A DNA stretch of 64,000 bases. Source: Haloarcula regularis. GTDB lineage: Archaea; Halobacteriota; Halobacteria; Halobacteriales; Haloarculaceae. Both the position numbers and the translations under genes were made by a program. Shown here in pieces: positions 18,007-27,234 of this stretch. Positions within the stretch are counted from its first letter, which is position 1. Each line of letters opens with the position of its first letter. Location: contig NZ_CP119794.1 of NCBI RefSeq assembly GCF_029338315.1, forward strand, positions 372,001 to 436,000, in the 5' to 3' direction. Below the pieces are notes generated by a model. That model had not been told where the DNA came from. It was given only the letters and a program-made list of their open reading frames with translations, and did not search any database.

Positions 18007-19515
18007 TCAGGCCTTGATGCTCGAGATGACGGTCTGGACGTTCTGCCGGACGCCCCAGTTGAACTGGGTCTCGAGGAAGATGACCACGGCGCCGTAGACG
18101 ACGACACCCAGCACGATGAGCATCGGGAGTTCGAAGACCGGGCGCAGGTCCAGCACCGAGGCGGCGTACCAGCCGACGGCGGCCATCGTCCCGCTCGCGA
18201 CGAGTGGGTAGAACAGCTCGCGGAGCACCTGCGTGAAGGTGCCGTCGATGGCCTTGACCGTGATGTACATGTCCATCGGCATCATGGGGAAGATGAAGAT
18301 GCCGGTCACCACGAGCGCGGTGCCGACGATGCCGTAGGCTTCGGTCGCCGGCCAGATGAATATCGCGAGCAGCACCACGCGGATGGCGCTCAGCTTCGTG
18401 ATGTAGTCCGGGCGGCCGATGGCCTTCCAGAGCGGGCCGAAGGTCTTGGAGATGGCGCGCAGGAGGCCGAATATCGCGAGTATCTGCATCACCGGGATCA
18501 TCGTCTCCCACTCGGGGCCCAGGAACACCTTGACGAAGCTCGGCGCGATTATCATGATCCCCATCGCCGCGGGGAACGAGACGAACGCGGTGACCCGCAG
18601 CGTCTGTAAGTACCCCTCACGGAGCTTGCTGGTGTCTTCCTTGAGCTTCGAGAGCGCCGGGAACATCACGCTCGAGACGACCTGGGCGATCTCGGTCGCC
18701 GGCGCATTCGAGAACTGGTAGGCGTACTGGTAGAACCCGAGCGCGGCCGGGGTCAGCAGCCACCCGATGAACGCGTCGTCGCCCTCGCTGTACAGCCAGT
18801 ACAGGATCGACGAAGCGGTGAGCCACTTCCCGTAGTCGATGAGTTCGCCCGCCTTCGCCCGGTCGAACGAGGGCCACGGGCGGTAGTCGTGGAGGACGTA
18901 CGACAGCACGAGCATCATCACGTCGCCACTGACGAACCCGATGATGAACGCCCAGGCGGTCGGTTCGTAGAGCGCGTAGCCGACGGCGACGGTCAGCTGG
19001 AGGACCTGTCCCGACAGGTAGTAGACGAACCGTTTGTGGAAATCGAGGTTCTTCGAGAAGTACACCACGCCCGGGTTCTGGAGCCCGAGGATGAGCGGCG
19101 ACAGCCCGATGACGCGGATCATGTCCGCCGCACGCGGGGTGTCGAAGAACTGGGCGATAAACGGGGCCGCGGCGAACAGCACCGAGAAGATGATGACGCC
19201 GCGGGCGATCTCTAAGAGCCAGGTCGTGTTGAGATAGCTGTCGACGTTCGAGTCGACCTGCTGGATCAGCTGGGAGTTCAGGCCCATCTTGGTGAACTTC
19301 CGGACCCCGCTCAGCGTGAGCAGGGCGATACCCATCAGCCCCACTTCGGAGGGCCCGATGAGGCGCGCGAGGATGATGAGCATGACCAGCTGTAGCGCCC
19401 GGCCGAACGCGTTCTGGCCGGCCATCCAGATACCGCTCTTGACGGCGCGTTCGGCGACGCCCCCGCTGGGAATCAGACGGTTGACGAGGTTGCTGAGCTT
19501 CGAGCGGAGACCCAT
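18007..19515 (-). CDS. Polysaccharide flippase (Wzx/MATE-type, MOP superfamily)
   Basis: 502 aa with about 12-14 TM segments, e.g. LQLVMLIILARLIGPSEVGLMG near the N-terminus, typical of Wzx-like translocases that move lipid-linked sugar units to the outer face. The start at 19515 (MGLRSKLSNLVNRL) follows a GGAGG-like site; the frame is open 76 codons further upstream, but that extension is Arg-rich and unlike a protein. It is the only flippase in region 1 and therefore the likely exporter for its glycan. A second, distinct one is at 57448. Confidence 0.85.
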   Translation of the reverse strand: MGLRSKLSNLVNRLIPSGGVAERAVKSGIWMAGQNAFGRALQLVMLIILARLIGPSEVGLMGIALLTLSGVRKFTKMGLNSQLIQQVDSNVDSYLNTTWLLEIARGVIIFSVLFAAAPFIAQFFDTPRAADMIRVIGLSPLILGLQNPGVVYFSKNLDFHKRFVYYLSGQVLQLTVAVGYALYEPTAWAFIIGFVSGDVMMLVLSYVLHDYRPWPSFDRAKAGELIDYGKWLTASSILYWLYSEGDDAFIGWLLTPAALGFYQYAYQFSNAPATEIAQVVSSVMFPALSKLKEDTSKLREGYLQTLRVTAFVSFPAAMGIMIIAPSFVKVFLGPEWETMIPVMQILAIFGLLRAISKTFGPLWKAIGRPDYITKLSAIRVVLLAIFIWPATEAYGIVGTALVVTGIFIFPMMPMDMYITVKAIDGTFTQVLRELFYPLVASGTMAAVGWYAASVLDLRPVFELPMLIVLGVVVYGAVVIFLETQFNWGVRQNVQTVISSIKA

Positions 19516-19516
19516 G

Positions 19517-19732
19517 TCAGTACCCCCTCGACGGTCCGCCCGCTCCCGGCGACGGCCGGTCGCCCGGGCGGCGGCCGGCAGCGACACTCGTCGACGACCG
19601 ATACCGTAGACCGGCGACAGACTGGGATACACACTCTTTCGCGTGCGTCCACGACCCGTGCGCCGGGCGACCCTGCGAGCGGACCGCCTGCCGTATGGCA
19701 GACGACCCGCTCGGTCTGGGTGTTGCTTCCAT
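19517..19732 (-). other. Possible 71-codon leader ORF of the flippase gene
   Basis: The ATG at 19732 is 27-35 nt behind an ATAACAATA element. The ORF ends TGA one base before the flippase ATG (TGACATG). It encodes MEATPRPSGSSAIRQ..., with no known domain and many Arg, Ser and Gly. The exact fit to both promoter and downstream start suggests a leader ORF, but the peptide itself looks non-functional. Confidence 0.35.
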
Positions 19733-19753
19733 GTGGGACTCACTTTCGATGAC

Positions 19754-19769
19754 CGGGGTATTGTTATGG
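19754..19769 (-). promoter_or_regulatory. ATAACAA-type promoter element, flippase gene
   Basis: Minus-strand CCATAACAATACCCCG. The 14-mer ATAACAATACCCCG is repeated exactly at 28918-28931. Confidence 0.5.
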
Positions 19770-20142
19770 TCGGGATAATGGATTCACAGACCGACGTGGC
19801 AGCCGGTGTTCGGCCGCCCTCCCGCGAAACTTCGGTCCCAGCGCGCTGGCTCGTGTCCGTACCCGCCTGCGGTCGTCGGCGCCGTCACGGTCCCCGTTCA
19901 CCCGATCACCGAAAACGACGATTACCGCCCCGTGACGGCACGGCACGACCCTCCGGGCGGGTCGAGCGTCCGCTACCGTCACTATGGCCGGTGGGAGAGT
20001 ACCGGTACCGGTCGACGAAGCTCACCGAACGGACTGCATCCGGTCGTTGACGGGCCCTACTGGTGGTTTCCGCCCCGGTGGCATGACACGGACACCGGCC
20101 GGACGAGCCCGCCGTCCGACAGGTTCGGCAGGGACAGGCCGG
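19770..20142. other. Intergenic region between divergent flippase and DUF354 transcripts
   Basis: About 370 nt of GC-rich sequence bounded by two outward-facing ATAACAA-type elements. No convincing gene; frames that are open here are Arg/Pro-rich and look like chance. Confidence 0.5.
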
Positions 20143-20153
20143 CCATAACAAAG
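20143..20153 (+). promoter_or_regulatory. ATAACAA-type promoter element, DUF354 operon
   Basis: CCATAACAAAG, 34-44 nt before the ATG at 20187 and upstream of the four-gene block 20326-25534. Confidence 0.5.
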
Positions 20154-20186
20154 CCCACAGACGGTTCCTGTTGACACATCCGAGAC

Positions 20187-20336
20187 ATGAGAGTGAACAG
20201 GCACTACGGCAGCCGTGAACGTCGGGTAGAGCACGTCCCAGTCACACAGCGGTGCGTCGCCGAGTCGTCGCCTCCCAGTGGTGCGAGCGACCGGTCCGGC
20301 CGCCGGCCGGCGGGTGGAGGTGCCGATGGCGACTGA
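20187..20336 (+). other. Possible 49-codon leader ORF of the DUF354 gene
   Basis: Begins MRVNRHYGSRE and stops at TGA 20334-20336, just inside the DUF354 gene whose ATG is at 20326. No domain; Arg/Gly-rich. Same arrangement as at 19517-19732 and 7713-7823. Confidence 0.28.
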
Positions 20337-21411
20337 GGCGAGCGTCGGGTCCTCCGCCCCTCGGCAGTCCCACGCGTGGGTGGACCTCGTGAGTCCCTCC
20401 CACCCGTTTTTCTTCCGTGCGCTGGTCGACGGCCTCGACCCGATGACGACGACGGTGACGGTCCGGAAGAAGACGGAGACGGTGCCACTCGCCCGAGAGG
20501 TCGGGTTCGACGTCCGGACGGTGGGCCGTGACTTCGACAACCCGACGGTCCGCAAACTCGGGATTCCCCTCCGGACGGCACAGCTGGGCCTGCAGGCGCC
20601 CGACGCCGACCTCGCGCTCTGTTCGCGAAACGCCATGTGCATCCTCGCGGCGAAGGCGCAGGGCATCCCCTCCATCCACTTCACCGACAACGACATCACG
20701 GCCCACGTCGACGGCCTCCGGGCGGAGGAACTGTACAACCGCCTCGAGGCGATGGCGACCCACAACGTGGTGCCCGCCGCGTTCGACACCTGGGAGCTCA
20801 AGCGCTGGGGGGCCAGCAGCGGGTCGATTCACACCTACGACGGCCTCAAGGAGCACGTCTACGTGGCCGACTTCGAGCCGACCCCGCAGTTCCTCGATAC
20901 GCTCCCGTTCGACGAGTACGTCGTGGTCCGACCCGAGGCGATGACCGCGGCCTACGTCGACGTCGACCAGTCTATCGTCCCGCGCTTGCTGGCTGAAGTG
21001 GTCGACCGTGGCTTCAACGTGGTCTATCTGCCCCGGTCACGCGGCGACGAGACGTACGCGGACGCCTTCCCCGACGACCGGGTGTACACGCCGCCGAACG
21101 CGCTGAACGGCCTCGACCTGGCCTGGCACGCCCGGTGTGTGATGACCGGGTCGGGGACGATGGCCCGCGAGGCGGCCTGTATGGAGACGCCCGCGGTGTC
21201 GTTCTTCCCGAACTCGTTGCTCTCGGTCGACCAGCAGCTGGTCGACGATGGCCGGGTGTTCCACTCGCGGGACGTCCCCGAGATCGGCGCGTACCTCGCG
21301 GGCCTCGACGCGGCCGACGCAGCGCCGAGTCGCGAGCGCGCCCGGACGGTCAGAGACGAAGTCGTCTCGCTCACGCAGGGCCTCGTCGACGACCTGGAGG
21401 CCGACAGATGA
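20326..21411 (+). CDS. DUF354 family protein (GT-B / epimerase-like fold)
   Basis: 361 aa. The start follows a GGAGGTG Shine-Dalgarno 5 nt upstream. DUF354 proteins resemble UDP-GlcNAc 2-epimerase and GT-B enzymes. Features are HAWVDLVSPSHPFFFR, the central EYVVVRPEA, and a C-terminal MTGSGTMAREAACMETPAV, reminiscent of the sugar-nucleotide-binding loop. A role in making or transferring an unusual sugar is inferred. First gene of a compact block: its TGA overlaps the next ATG. Confidence 0.75.
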   Translation: MATEASVGSSAPRQSHAWVDLVSPSHPFFFRALVDGLDPMTTTVTVRKKTETVPLAREVGFDVRTVGRDFDNPTVRKLGIPLRTAQLGLQAPDADLALCSRNAMCILAAKAQGIPSIHFTDNDITAHVDGLRAEELYNRLEAMATHNVVPAAFDTWELKRWGASSGSIHTYDGLKEHVYVADFEPTPQFLDTLPFDEYVVVRPEAMTAAYVDVDQSIVPRLLAEVVDRGFNVVYLPRSRGDETYADAFPDDRVYTPPNALNGLDLAWHARCVMTGSGTMAREAACMETPAVSFFPNSLLSVDQQLVDDGRVFHSRDVPEIGAYLAGLDAADAAPSRERARTVRDEVVSLTQGLVDDLEADR

Positions 21412-22658
21412 GCGGGGACGGACTGGAAGCGCCCGCCCGCTCGAACGGCGAGCGGCGAGTCCACGACACGGCACACCGCGACGACCTAGCGGCCGACGAC
21501 GCGTTCTTGCTCCAGGTGATGCTCGAGACGCTCGAGTACGCCCGGGAGCGGGACTACACCGGATACGACTACTTCGACGGGATGAGCAGCCGCGTCCTCC
21601 AGGCGCTTCCCGTCGACAACAAGTGGGTCAACATCGCCGTCCAGGAGAGCATCAAGCGCGCACCGGTGAACGTCAGGCCTTTCCTGCTGGTCGAACAGCG
21701 TCAGAACTTCAAGGGGACCGCGCTGTTCTCGATGGCCAACGAGACCGCGTACGCGCTCACTGACGACGAGCGGTACCGCGAGGAGTCGCGGGCGCTCGTC
21801 GACTGGCTGGTCGACAACAGAGCCGAGGGCTACGCCGGGTTCTGTGGCGGGCACACCCACGAGATGCAGCAACTCGACGAGCGCCGGCCGGCCAACACGC
21901 CCAACGTCGTCCCGACGTCCTACGGCGTCAAGGCGCTCCTCCGGGCAGCGGCGTACGACGACGAGTACGGCGACGTCGCCCGGTCGGCGGCGTCCTTCGT
22001 CGCAGAGGACCTGAAATACACCGAGTTCGACGGCGGGGCTCGAATCGTCTACCAGCCGCTCTTCGACGGCGAGTTCTACACGCTGAACGGCGGCGCACTC
22101 GGGGCACGCATCCACGTCGACCTCTACGAGGCGTTCGACGACCCCGTCTACCTCGAACGGGCACAGAAACTCCTGGACTACATCGCGACCAAACAGGCCG
22201 ACATCGGGGGCTGGAAGTACCGCGATCCTCCCTCGGCGTCGCACCTCTCGATGGACAACCACCACAACGGGTTCGTCCTCGAGGCGTACCAGCGGTACCA
22301 GGAGGTCGTCGGCGACGACCGGTACCGCGAGACCATCGAGCGGGCGCTCGACTTCCACCGGGAGTACCTGTTCGACGCCAACGGCGCGCCCAACTGGGAC
22401 GAACAGAAGGCCTACCCGAAGGACATCCACGCGGCCACGCAGGGCATCATCGTCTTCTCGAAGGCCGGCGAGTTCACCGTCGCCCGGAAGATACTGGACT
22501 GGGTCTTCGCCAACCTCTATGCCGGCGAGGGGCAGTTCTACTACCAGAAGCGCCGCTTCTACACGAAGCGGTTCACGCTGATGCGCTGGTGTCAGGCCTG
22601 GATGGCCTACGCGATATCCGTGTACTTAGAGGAACGCCATCGCGACGGGGGGACCTGA
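21408..22658 (+). CDS. Alpha/alpha-toroid protein of unknown function
   Basis: 416 aa, soluble, no signal peptide. Repeated helix pairs with aromatic and acidic faces (YALTDDERYREESRALVDWL, LYEAFDDPVYLERAQKLLDY, RYRETIERALDFHREYLF) suggest an (alpha/alpha) barrel like N-acylglucosamine epimerases, lyases or unsaturated glucuronyl hydrolases. Database names for relatives may be misleading. The ATG overlaps the DUF354 stop by 4 nt and the next gene starts immediately after its TGA, so the three should be made together. A sugar epimerase or glycan-processing role is only inferred. Confidence 0.6.
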   Translation: MSGDGLEAPARSNGERRVHDTAHRDDLAADDAFLLQVMLETLEYARERDYTGYDYFDGMSSRVLQALPVDNKWVNIAVQESIKRAPVNVRPFLLVEQRQNFKGTALFSMANETAYALTDDERYREESRALVDWLVDNRAEGYAGFCGGHTHEMQQLDERRPANTPNVVPTSYGVKALLRAAAYDDEYGDVARSAASFVAEDLKYTEFDGGARIVYQPLFDGEFYTLNGGALGARIHVDLYEAFDDPVYLERAQKLLDYIATKQADIGGWKYRDPPSASHLSMDNHHNGFVLEAYQRYQEVVGDDRYRETIERALDFHREYLFDANGAPNWDEQKAYPKDIHAATQGIIVFSKAGEFTVARKILDWVFANLYAGEGQFYYQKRRFYTKRFTLMRWCQAWMAYAISVYLEERHRDGGT

Positions 22659-23636
22659 ATGGACATAGACATCGTCCGGACGAACCTCCGGAACCACTGG
22701 GACGACCCGGCGTGGTGGCGCGAGATAGCGATGCCCTTCGCCGTCCGCGCCACGCTCGTCCAGCCCTACTTCCGGTACGTCCACGGCAACGACGGCATCG
22801 ACGTCATGGACGAGGAGTGGGACAACCTCCTCATCCTCGACGCGTGTCGCTACGACATGTTCGCCGCGCACAACACCCTGGAGGGCGACCTGCAACGCCG
22901 GGTCTCGAAGGGGTCAAACACCGCCGAATTCCTGCAGCGGAACTTCGCTGGGCAGACGTTCGACGACACGGTCTACGTCACGGCCAACCCCCAAGTCGAC
23001 GTCAACCTCGATGCGCCGTTCTACGAGACGGTGTCGGTCTGGAAAGCGGCCTGGGACGAGGACTTCAACACCGTCCGCCCCGAGGCGATGGTGGCGGCGA
23101 CCCTCGAGGCCCAGGAGCGGTTCCCCGACAAACGCATCATCGCCCACTTCGTCCAGCCACACTACCCGTTCATCGGGGAGTTCGGCCGCACGCTCGTCGA
23201 CGATCAGGCCGGCATCGAGCTCTCGAAGCGGCAGGCAACCGGCGAGACCGCCGAGAGCGACCACCACAACGTCTGGGACCTCCTCCAGCGCGGCGTCGTC
23301 TCGGAGGCCGACCTCTGGAAGGGGTACAACGAGAACCTCCAGCTGACCCTCGAGCACGTCGCGGACCTGCTCGAGGAGCTGGGCGGCCGCACCGTGGTGA
23401 CCTCGGACCACGGGAACCTCGTCGGCGAGCGGCCCACCCCATGCCCGGTCCCGTTCCGGATGTACGGGCACCCGCCGTCGGTCTACGCGGACGCGCTCGT
23501 CACCGTCCCGTGGCTGGTCGTCGAGAGCGAGACGCGCCGCGACATCGTCGAGGGTGTCGCCGCGGACGAGCGGGCGGGAGAGACAGCCGACGAAGACGGC
23601 GCCGAGGAACGACTCCGTGCGCTCGGATACCTGTAA
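22659..23636 (+). CDS. Alkaline phosphatase/sulfatase superfamily protein, short type
   Basis: 325 aa and closely related to 12611-13519: LLILDACRYDMF, SKGSNTAEFLQRNF, HFVQPHYPFIGEFG, VVTSDHGNLVGE, and C-terminal RLRALGYL. No CxPSR Cys; the conserved Thr88 is the best nucleophile candidate. The ATG directly abuts the stop of the toroid gene (zero spacing), so it belongs to that operon. No signal peptide. Probable phosphate-ester transferase or hydrolase acting on the glycan or its lipid carrier. Confidence 0.78.
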   Translation: MDIDIVRTNLRNHWDDPAWWREIAMPFAVRATLVQPYFRYVHGNDGIDVMDEEWDNLLILDACRYDMFAAHNTLEGDLQRRVSKGSNTAEFLQRNFAGQTFDDTVYVTANPQVDVNLDAPFYETVSVWKAAWDEDFNTVRPEAMVAATLEAQERFPDKRIIAHFVQPHYPFIGEFGRTLVDDQAGIELSKRQATGETAESDHHNVWDLLQRGVVSEADLWKGYNENLQLTLEHVADLLEELGGRTVVTSDHGNLVGERPTPCPVPFRMYGHPPSVYADALVTVPWLVVESETRRDIVEGVAADERAGETADEDGAEERLRALGYL

Positions 23637-23689
23637 CAGGGTCGACACTCCGGCGGGGGGAAGTCCCGGTGTCGGAGCGTTATTCTGAC

Positions 23690-23698
23690 GATAACTAT
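23690..23698 (+). promoter_or_regulatory. GATAACTAT promoter-like element
   Basis: GATAACTAT, 28-36 nt before an ATG at 23726 that opens a three-codon ORF (MAS) whose TGA overlaps the ATG of the membrane protein at 23734. Confidence 0.3.
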
Positions 23699-23733
23699 CT
23701 GGGAACACCGTCTAGCGGGAGCAAGATGGCATC

Positions 23734-25534
23734 ATGAACGGGACTGGGAACCGTCGGTCCAACCGGCGACAATACGGGCTCAAAGCCGCCCTGCTCGTCG
23801 GGTTCGGCGCCCTCGTCTTCGCCTTCGTCACCGCGCACAACAGCCCTGCCACCGGTTACGAAGTATCGATATACTCGGGCACGCCGCTGCTGTACTGGGT
23901 CGGCCTCTCGATTGCGCTCCTCGTTGCGATCGGCGTGGCCATCGGGGCCTACGACAACCGACTGGGCTCGCTCGCACTCTTGCTCGCCGTCCTCGGTGTG
24001 CTGAGTATCTTCGCCCTCCCGATCATCCGTGGGTACCTGTTCTACGGTCACGGCGATTCCCTGCACCACCTCGGCTGGGCGCGCGACATTGCCGACGGGA
24101 TGCTCGCCCCACAGGAGATGATATACCCCGGGTTCCACATGATCTCAGTGTTCCTCGCCGCCGTCGGGCGTCGAGATGACTCAGTCAATGCTCTACGTGA
24201 CGCTCCTGGTGAAACTGCTCTTCGTCGTGTTCGTCCCGCTGGCACTCTACGTGCTGTACTCGAACCGGAAGGCGATCTTCGTCGGCGTCTTCTCGGGGTT
24301 CCTGATGATGCCGATAAACCACATCAGCACCCACGAGAGCTTTCACACGTTCTCGATGACGATTCTGTTTACCGCCTTCATCTATTATCTGCTGTTCGCG
24401 CACGTGACGAAGAAACACGTCGACGAGGCCCTGCCGCGGTTCCTGTCGCCGACGGGGCTCGTCCTCCCCGTCGCCCTCGTGGCGGTCGTCTTCTTGCACC
24501 CCCAGGCCGCGTTCAACGTGTTGCTCCTCTTTGGGACCATCACGCTGGTGCAGTTCGTCTACCGGCGCCGATCTAAGGAGCACGCGGTCTCCCAGATGCG
24601 GGGTATCTACGGCCAGTTCGTCCTGCTGGCCGTCGTGTTCGCGCTCTGGGCCGGTCAGTTCGAGAACACGTATCGCGTGCTCGATCTGATGATAACCGGC
24701 GTCCAGGAGACCATCACCGGCAACGAGGAGGCCGGGCAAGTCGTCCAGCAACACGGCGAATCGACGGCCGCGGCCGGTGCCAGCCTCGCCGAGATATTCG
24801 TGAAGCTGTTCGGCGTCAGCACCATCTACTCGCTGCTGGCCGGCGGCCTGGTCCTCAGCGTACTCTCCTCGCGCTTCCAGGCCCGGTCACAGAAGACCGA
24901 CGGGGTCGTCATCTACTTCGCGTACGGCGGCCTCGTGCTCATCCCGTTCCTGGGCGTCCACTTCCTGGGCGACATCGATGCCTACCTCTTCAGGCAGGTC
25001 GGGTTCGGGATGGTCCTGGTGACCATTCTCGGGGCCATCGCGCTCTTTCACGTCGCTTCGACCCCGTTCCGGCGTGACCTGCGTCCGGTGCTCGGCGTGG
25101 CGACGGTAGTGGTCCTCGCGGCGGCCCTGCTCGTGGCGTTCGCCTCGCCGTTCATCCTCCTGCCGAACGCGCAGGTGACCGAGACGGAGATGAACGGGTA
25201 CGACACGCTGCTGGAGAACCAGGACAAGGAGGTGCGCATCTTCGGCGGGGTGCGGATGGGCGCCGGCCGCTTCATCAACGCTCTCCAGTACAGCGAGGAT
25301 GGGCGCGACCGTGGCCCGGAGGTGTTCAACGAGACGGTGTTCAACGGGGGGGTGACAGGGGTCTACGACACTGACAAGTATCTCGTCATCAGCCAGTACG
25401 ATCGGACCCGCGACCTCGAGGTGTACAACGGCTTCCGGTACACCGAGGCGGGCTTCGAGCGCATAAAGACCACAGACGGCGTCCATCGCGTCCAGTCGAA
25501 CGGCGACGTCAACGTCTACTACATCGACGAGTGA
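23734..25534 (+). pseudogene. Multi-TM GT-C-like or polymerase-like membrane protein, frame broken near 24167
   Basis: About 599 aa if corrected, with roughly 12 TM segments and a C-terminal ~110-residue external domain (from about NAQVTETEMNGYDTLL). The first external loop holds GHGDSLHHLGWARDI and MIYPGFHMI, a pattern like the acidic loop-1 of GT-C glycosyltransferases. The N-terminal frame runs to FLAAVG; the rest continues in another frame as VEMTQSMLYVTLL. Removing one G from 24166-24168 restores it. Likely a lipid-linked-sugar-using transferase or a Wzy-like polymerase for the DUF354 operon's glycan. Confidence 0.68.
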
Positions 25535-25619
25535 TGGCCCGGGGGTCGACACTGGGTGTCACGTGAGTTTCGCCGGCCGTGTTCGTCCACTGACGACGGC
25601 CTCATCGCCAGTAGGCCAT

Positions 25620-25630
25620 CAATAACCTTG
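25620..25630 (+). promoter_or_regulatory. CAATAACCTTG promoter element
   Basis: CAATAACCTTG, 27-37 nt before the GTG at 25657. The identical 11-mer precedes the small gene at 33137-33334 on the minus strand. Confidence 0.5.
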
Positions 25631-25656
25631 CACGCAGGAGCCAATCGTCAGCCAAC

Positions 25657-27192
25657 GTGAAGCGACGCGATTTTCTCACTAGGAGCGCCGCACTCGCCGG
25701 GGCGGGGGTGCTCGCTGGCTGTGCGTCCCTGTCGTCGGACGATGACGGGGATACAGAGCCGACGCCCTCGAACCGGACCGAGGAGCCGCCCGCCAGTGAG
25801 ACACCGACCCCCGAGCCCTCCGGCTCCCTGAATCCACGTCACGGAATCTCCTTCGAGACGGTGGTTCACGCCGTCGACGACCTGGGGATGGACCCGAAGG
25901 GCAAGAACCCGATCGACGACCAGTTGCTCTCCACGTTCGAACAGGGGAACGTCCTCATCACGTTCCCTCCGGGAACCTACCGCTTCGAGACCGAACCGCC
26001 GGCCGAACCGGTCACCAACTGGGGCGTGCTCGGCCTCGGCAAGAACCCCCGCGACGTCCGTTTCGTCACGACGCCCGGCAAGGGCCGCCGATTCGTCAAC
26101 TCCGACGGCGGCAGCGGCCAGCTCGTCGAGAACGTGGCGTTCGACTACAGCCAATCCAGGGAGGGGAGCCTCGGCTTGGTCATGCGGGCCGAGGACAAGG
26201 TCCACGTCCAGGACGTCGAGTTCATCGGCTTCAATCCGGTCGTCGAGAAGGGGGCAATCGACAACCTGGTGCCGATGGCCCTAGACCCCGGCGGGACCGC
26301 CGTCGTCGACGGACTGGTCCGCACCGGGCCGACCGACATCGTCTCCCACGGCCACCTCGACAACAACGCGAACGCTGGCTGTATCTGGCTCGGCCAACGA
26401 CACGTCGGCGACCTGCACATCCGGAACTCCCACATCTCGAATACGGGGACGAACGCCATCTACGCCTCCCGGACCCCGGGGTCCGTCCGCATCTCGGACT
26501 GTCTCTTCGAGAACAACAACCAGACCAGCCTGCGCATCGGCGGCGAGGGGTCGGTAGTAGAGAACAGCCGGTTCGTCATCGACGCCGAGACGCTGCATCC
26601 GGACAGCCGCGGCTCGCTCATCAACCCTCACGGTATCATCTGGGAGACGGGCAGGCTCGGCAAGACCGGTGGCCGTATTGAGAACTGTGAGTTCATCGTC
26701 AAGAATACGCCCGAGCGGACGAAAGCGGCGGTGTGGGCCGACGGCTCGGCCGGCGCCTTCGAGGTGGTTGACTGCCGGTTCGAGATCGACGCCGACGGCG
26801 TCCAGGCACTGAAGATAGACGACCCGCGCGACCCCCGCCTCGGCGTCACGGCCGAGCGCCCGTGGAACGTGACGATACAGAATCTCGTCGCCATGGGCAG
26901 CTCCTACGGCAAACCGATCATCGAAATCAACGGGCGCCCGGGGTCGCTCATCGAGGGCGGGTGCATCCTCTGGAGCCAGTTCCGCGACGCCATCCTGATC
27001 AACGACTCCAACGACACGACGATCCGCGACCTCAACATCGACGTCCAGGGTGCGGACATCACGAACATCGCTTCGACGGTCAACGTCCAGGACCTGACCA
27101 GCACCAGCGAGTGTACCGACCTGCCCATCGAGGCGTCACAGCGGAGTCGCGGTGGGAACGTCTCGGTCGGTGACGGCGATACCTCCTCGTAG
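25657..27192 (+). CDS. Tat lipoprotein with right-handed beta-helix
   Basis: 511 aa from a GTG start. Tat motif RRDFLTRSAALAG and lipobox LAGC give a membrane-anchored surface protein. A Thr/Glu/Pro linker of ~45 residues precedes a beta-helix paralogous to the N-terminal ~400 residues of 13618-16275: both share VDDLGMDP, SDGGSGQLVENV or NGGSGQLVENV, GPTDIVSHGHLD, NTGTNA.YASRTPG and FENNNQTS.RIGG. It lacks that protein's C-terminal modules. A glycan-binding or lyase-type surface role is possible; no catalytic triad can be named. Confidence 0.8.
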   Translation: MKRRDFLTRSAALAGAGVLAGCASLSSDDDGDTEPTPSNRTEEPPASETPTPEPSGSLNPRHGISFETVVHAVDDLGMDPKGKNPIDDQLLSTFEQGNVLITFPPGTYRFETEPPAEPVTNWGVLGLGKNPRDVRFVTTPGKGRRFVNSDGGSGQLVENVAFDYSQSREGSLGLVMRAEDKVHVQDVEFIGFNPVVEKGAIDNLVPMALDPGGTAVVDGLVRTGPTDIVSHGHLDNNANAGCIWLGQRHVGDLHIRNSHISNTGTNAIYASRTPGSVRISDCLFENNNQTSLRIGGEGSVVENSRFVIDAETLHPDSRGSLINPHGIIWETGRLGKTGGRIENCEFIVKNTPERTKAAVWADGSAGAFEVVDCRFEIDADGVQALKIDDPRDPRLGVTAERPWNVTIQNLVAMGSSYGKPIIEINGRPGSLIEGGCILWSQFRDAILINDSNDTTIRDLNIDVQGADITNIASTVNVQDLTSTSECTDLPIEASQRSRGGNVSVGDGDTSS

Positions 27193-27234
27193 GCCAGCAA
27201 GCGGTGTGGCGCCCACAGCGACACTGCAGGTGCG

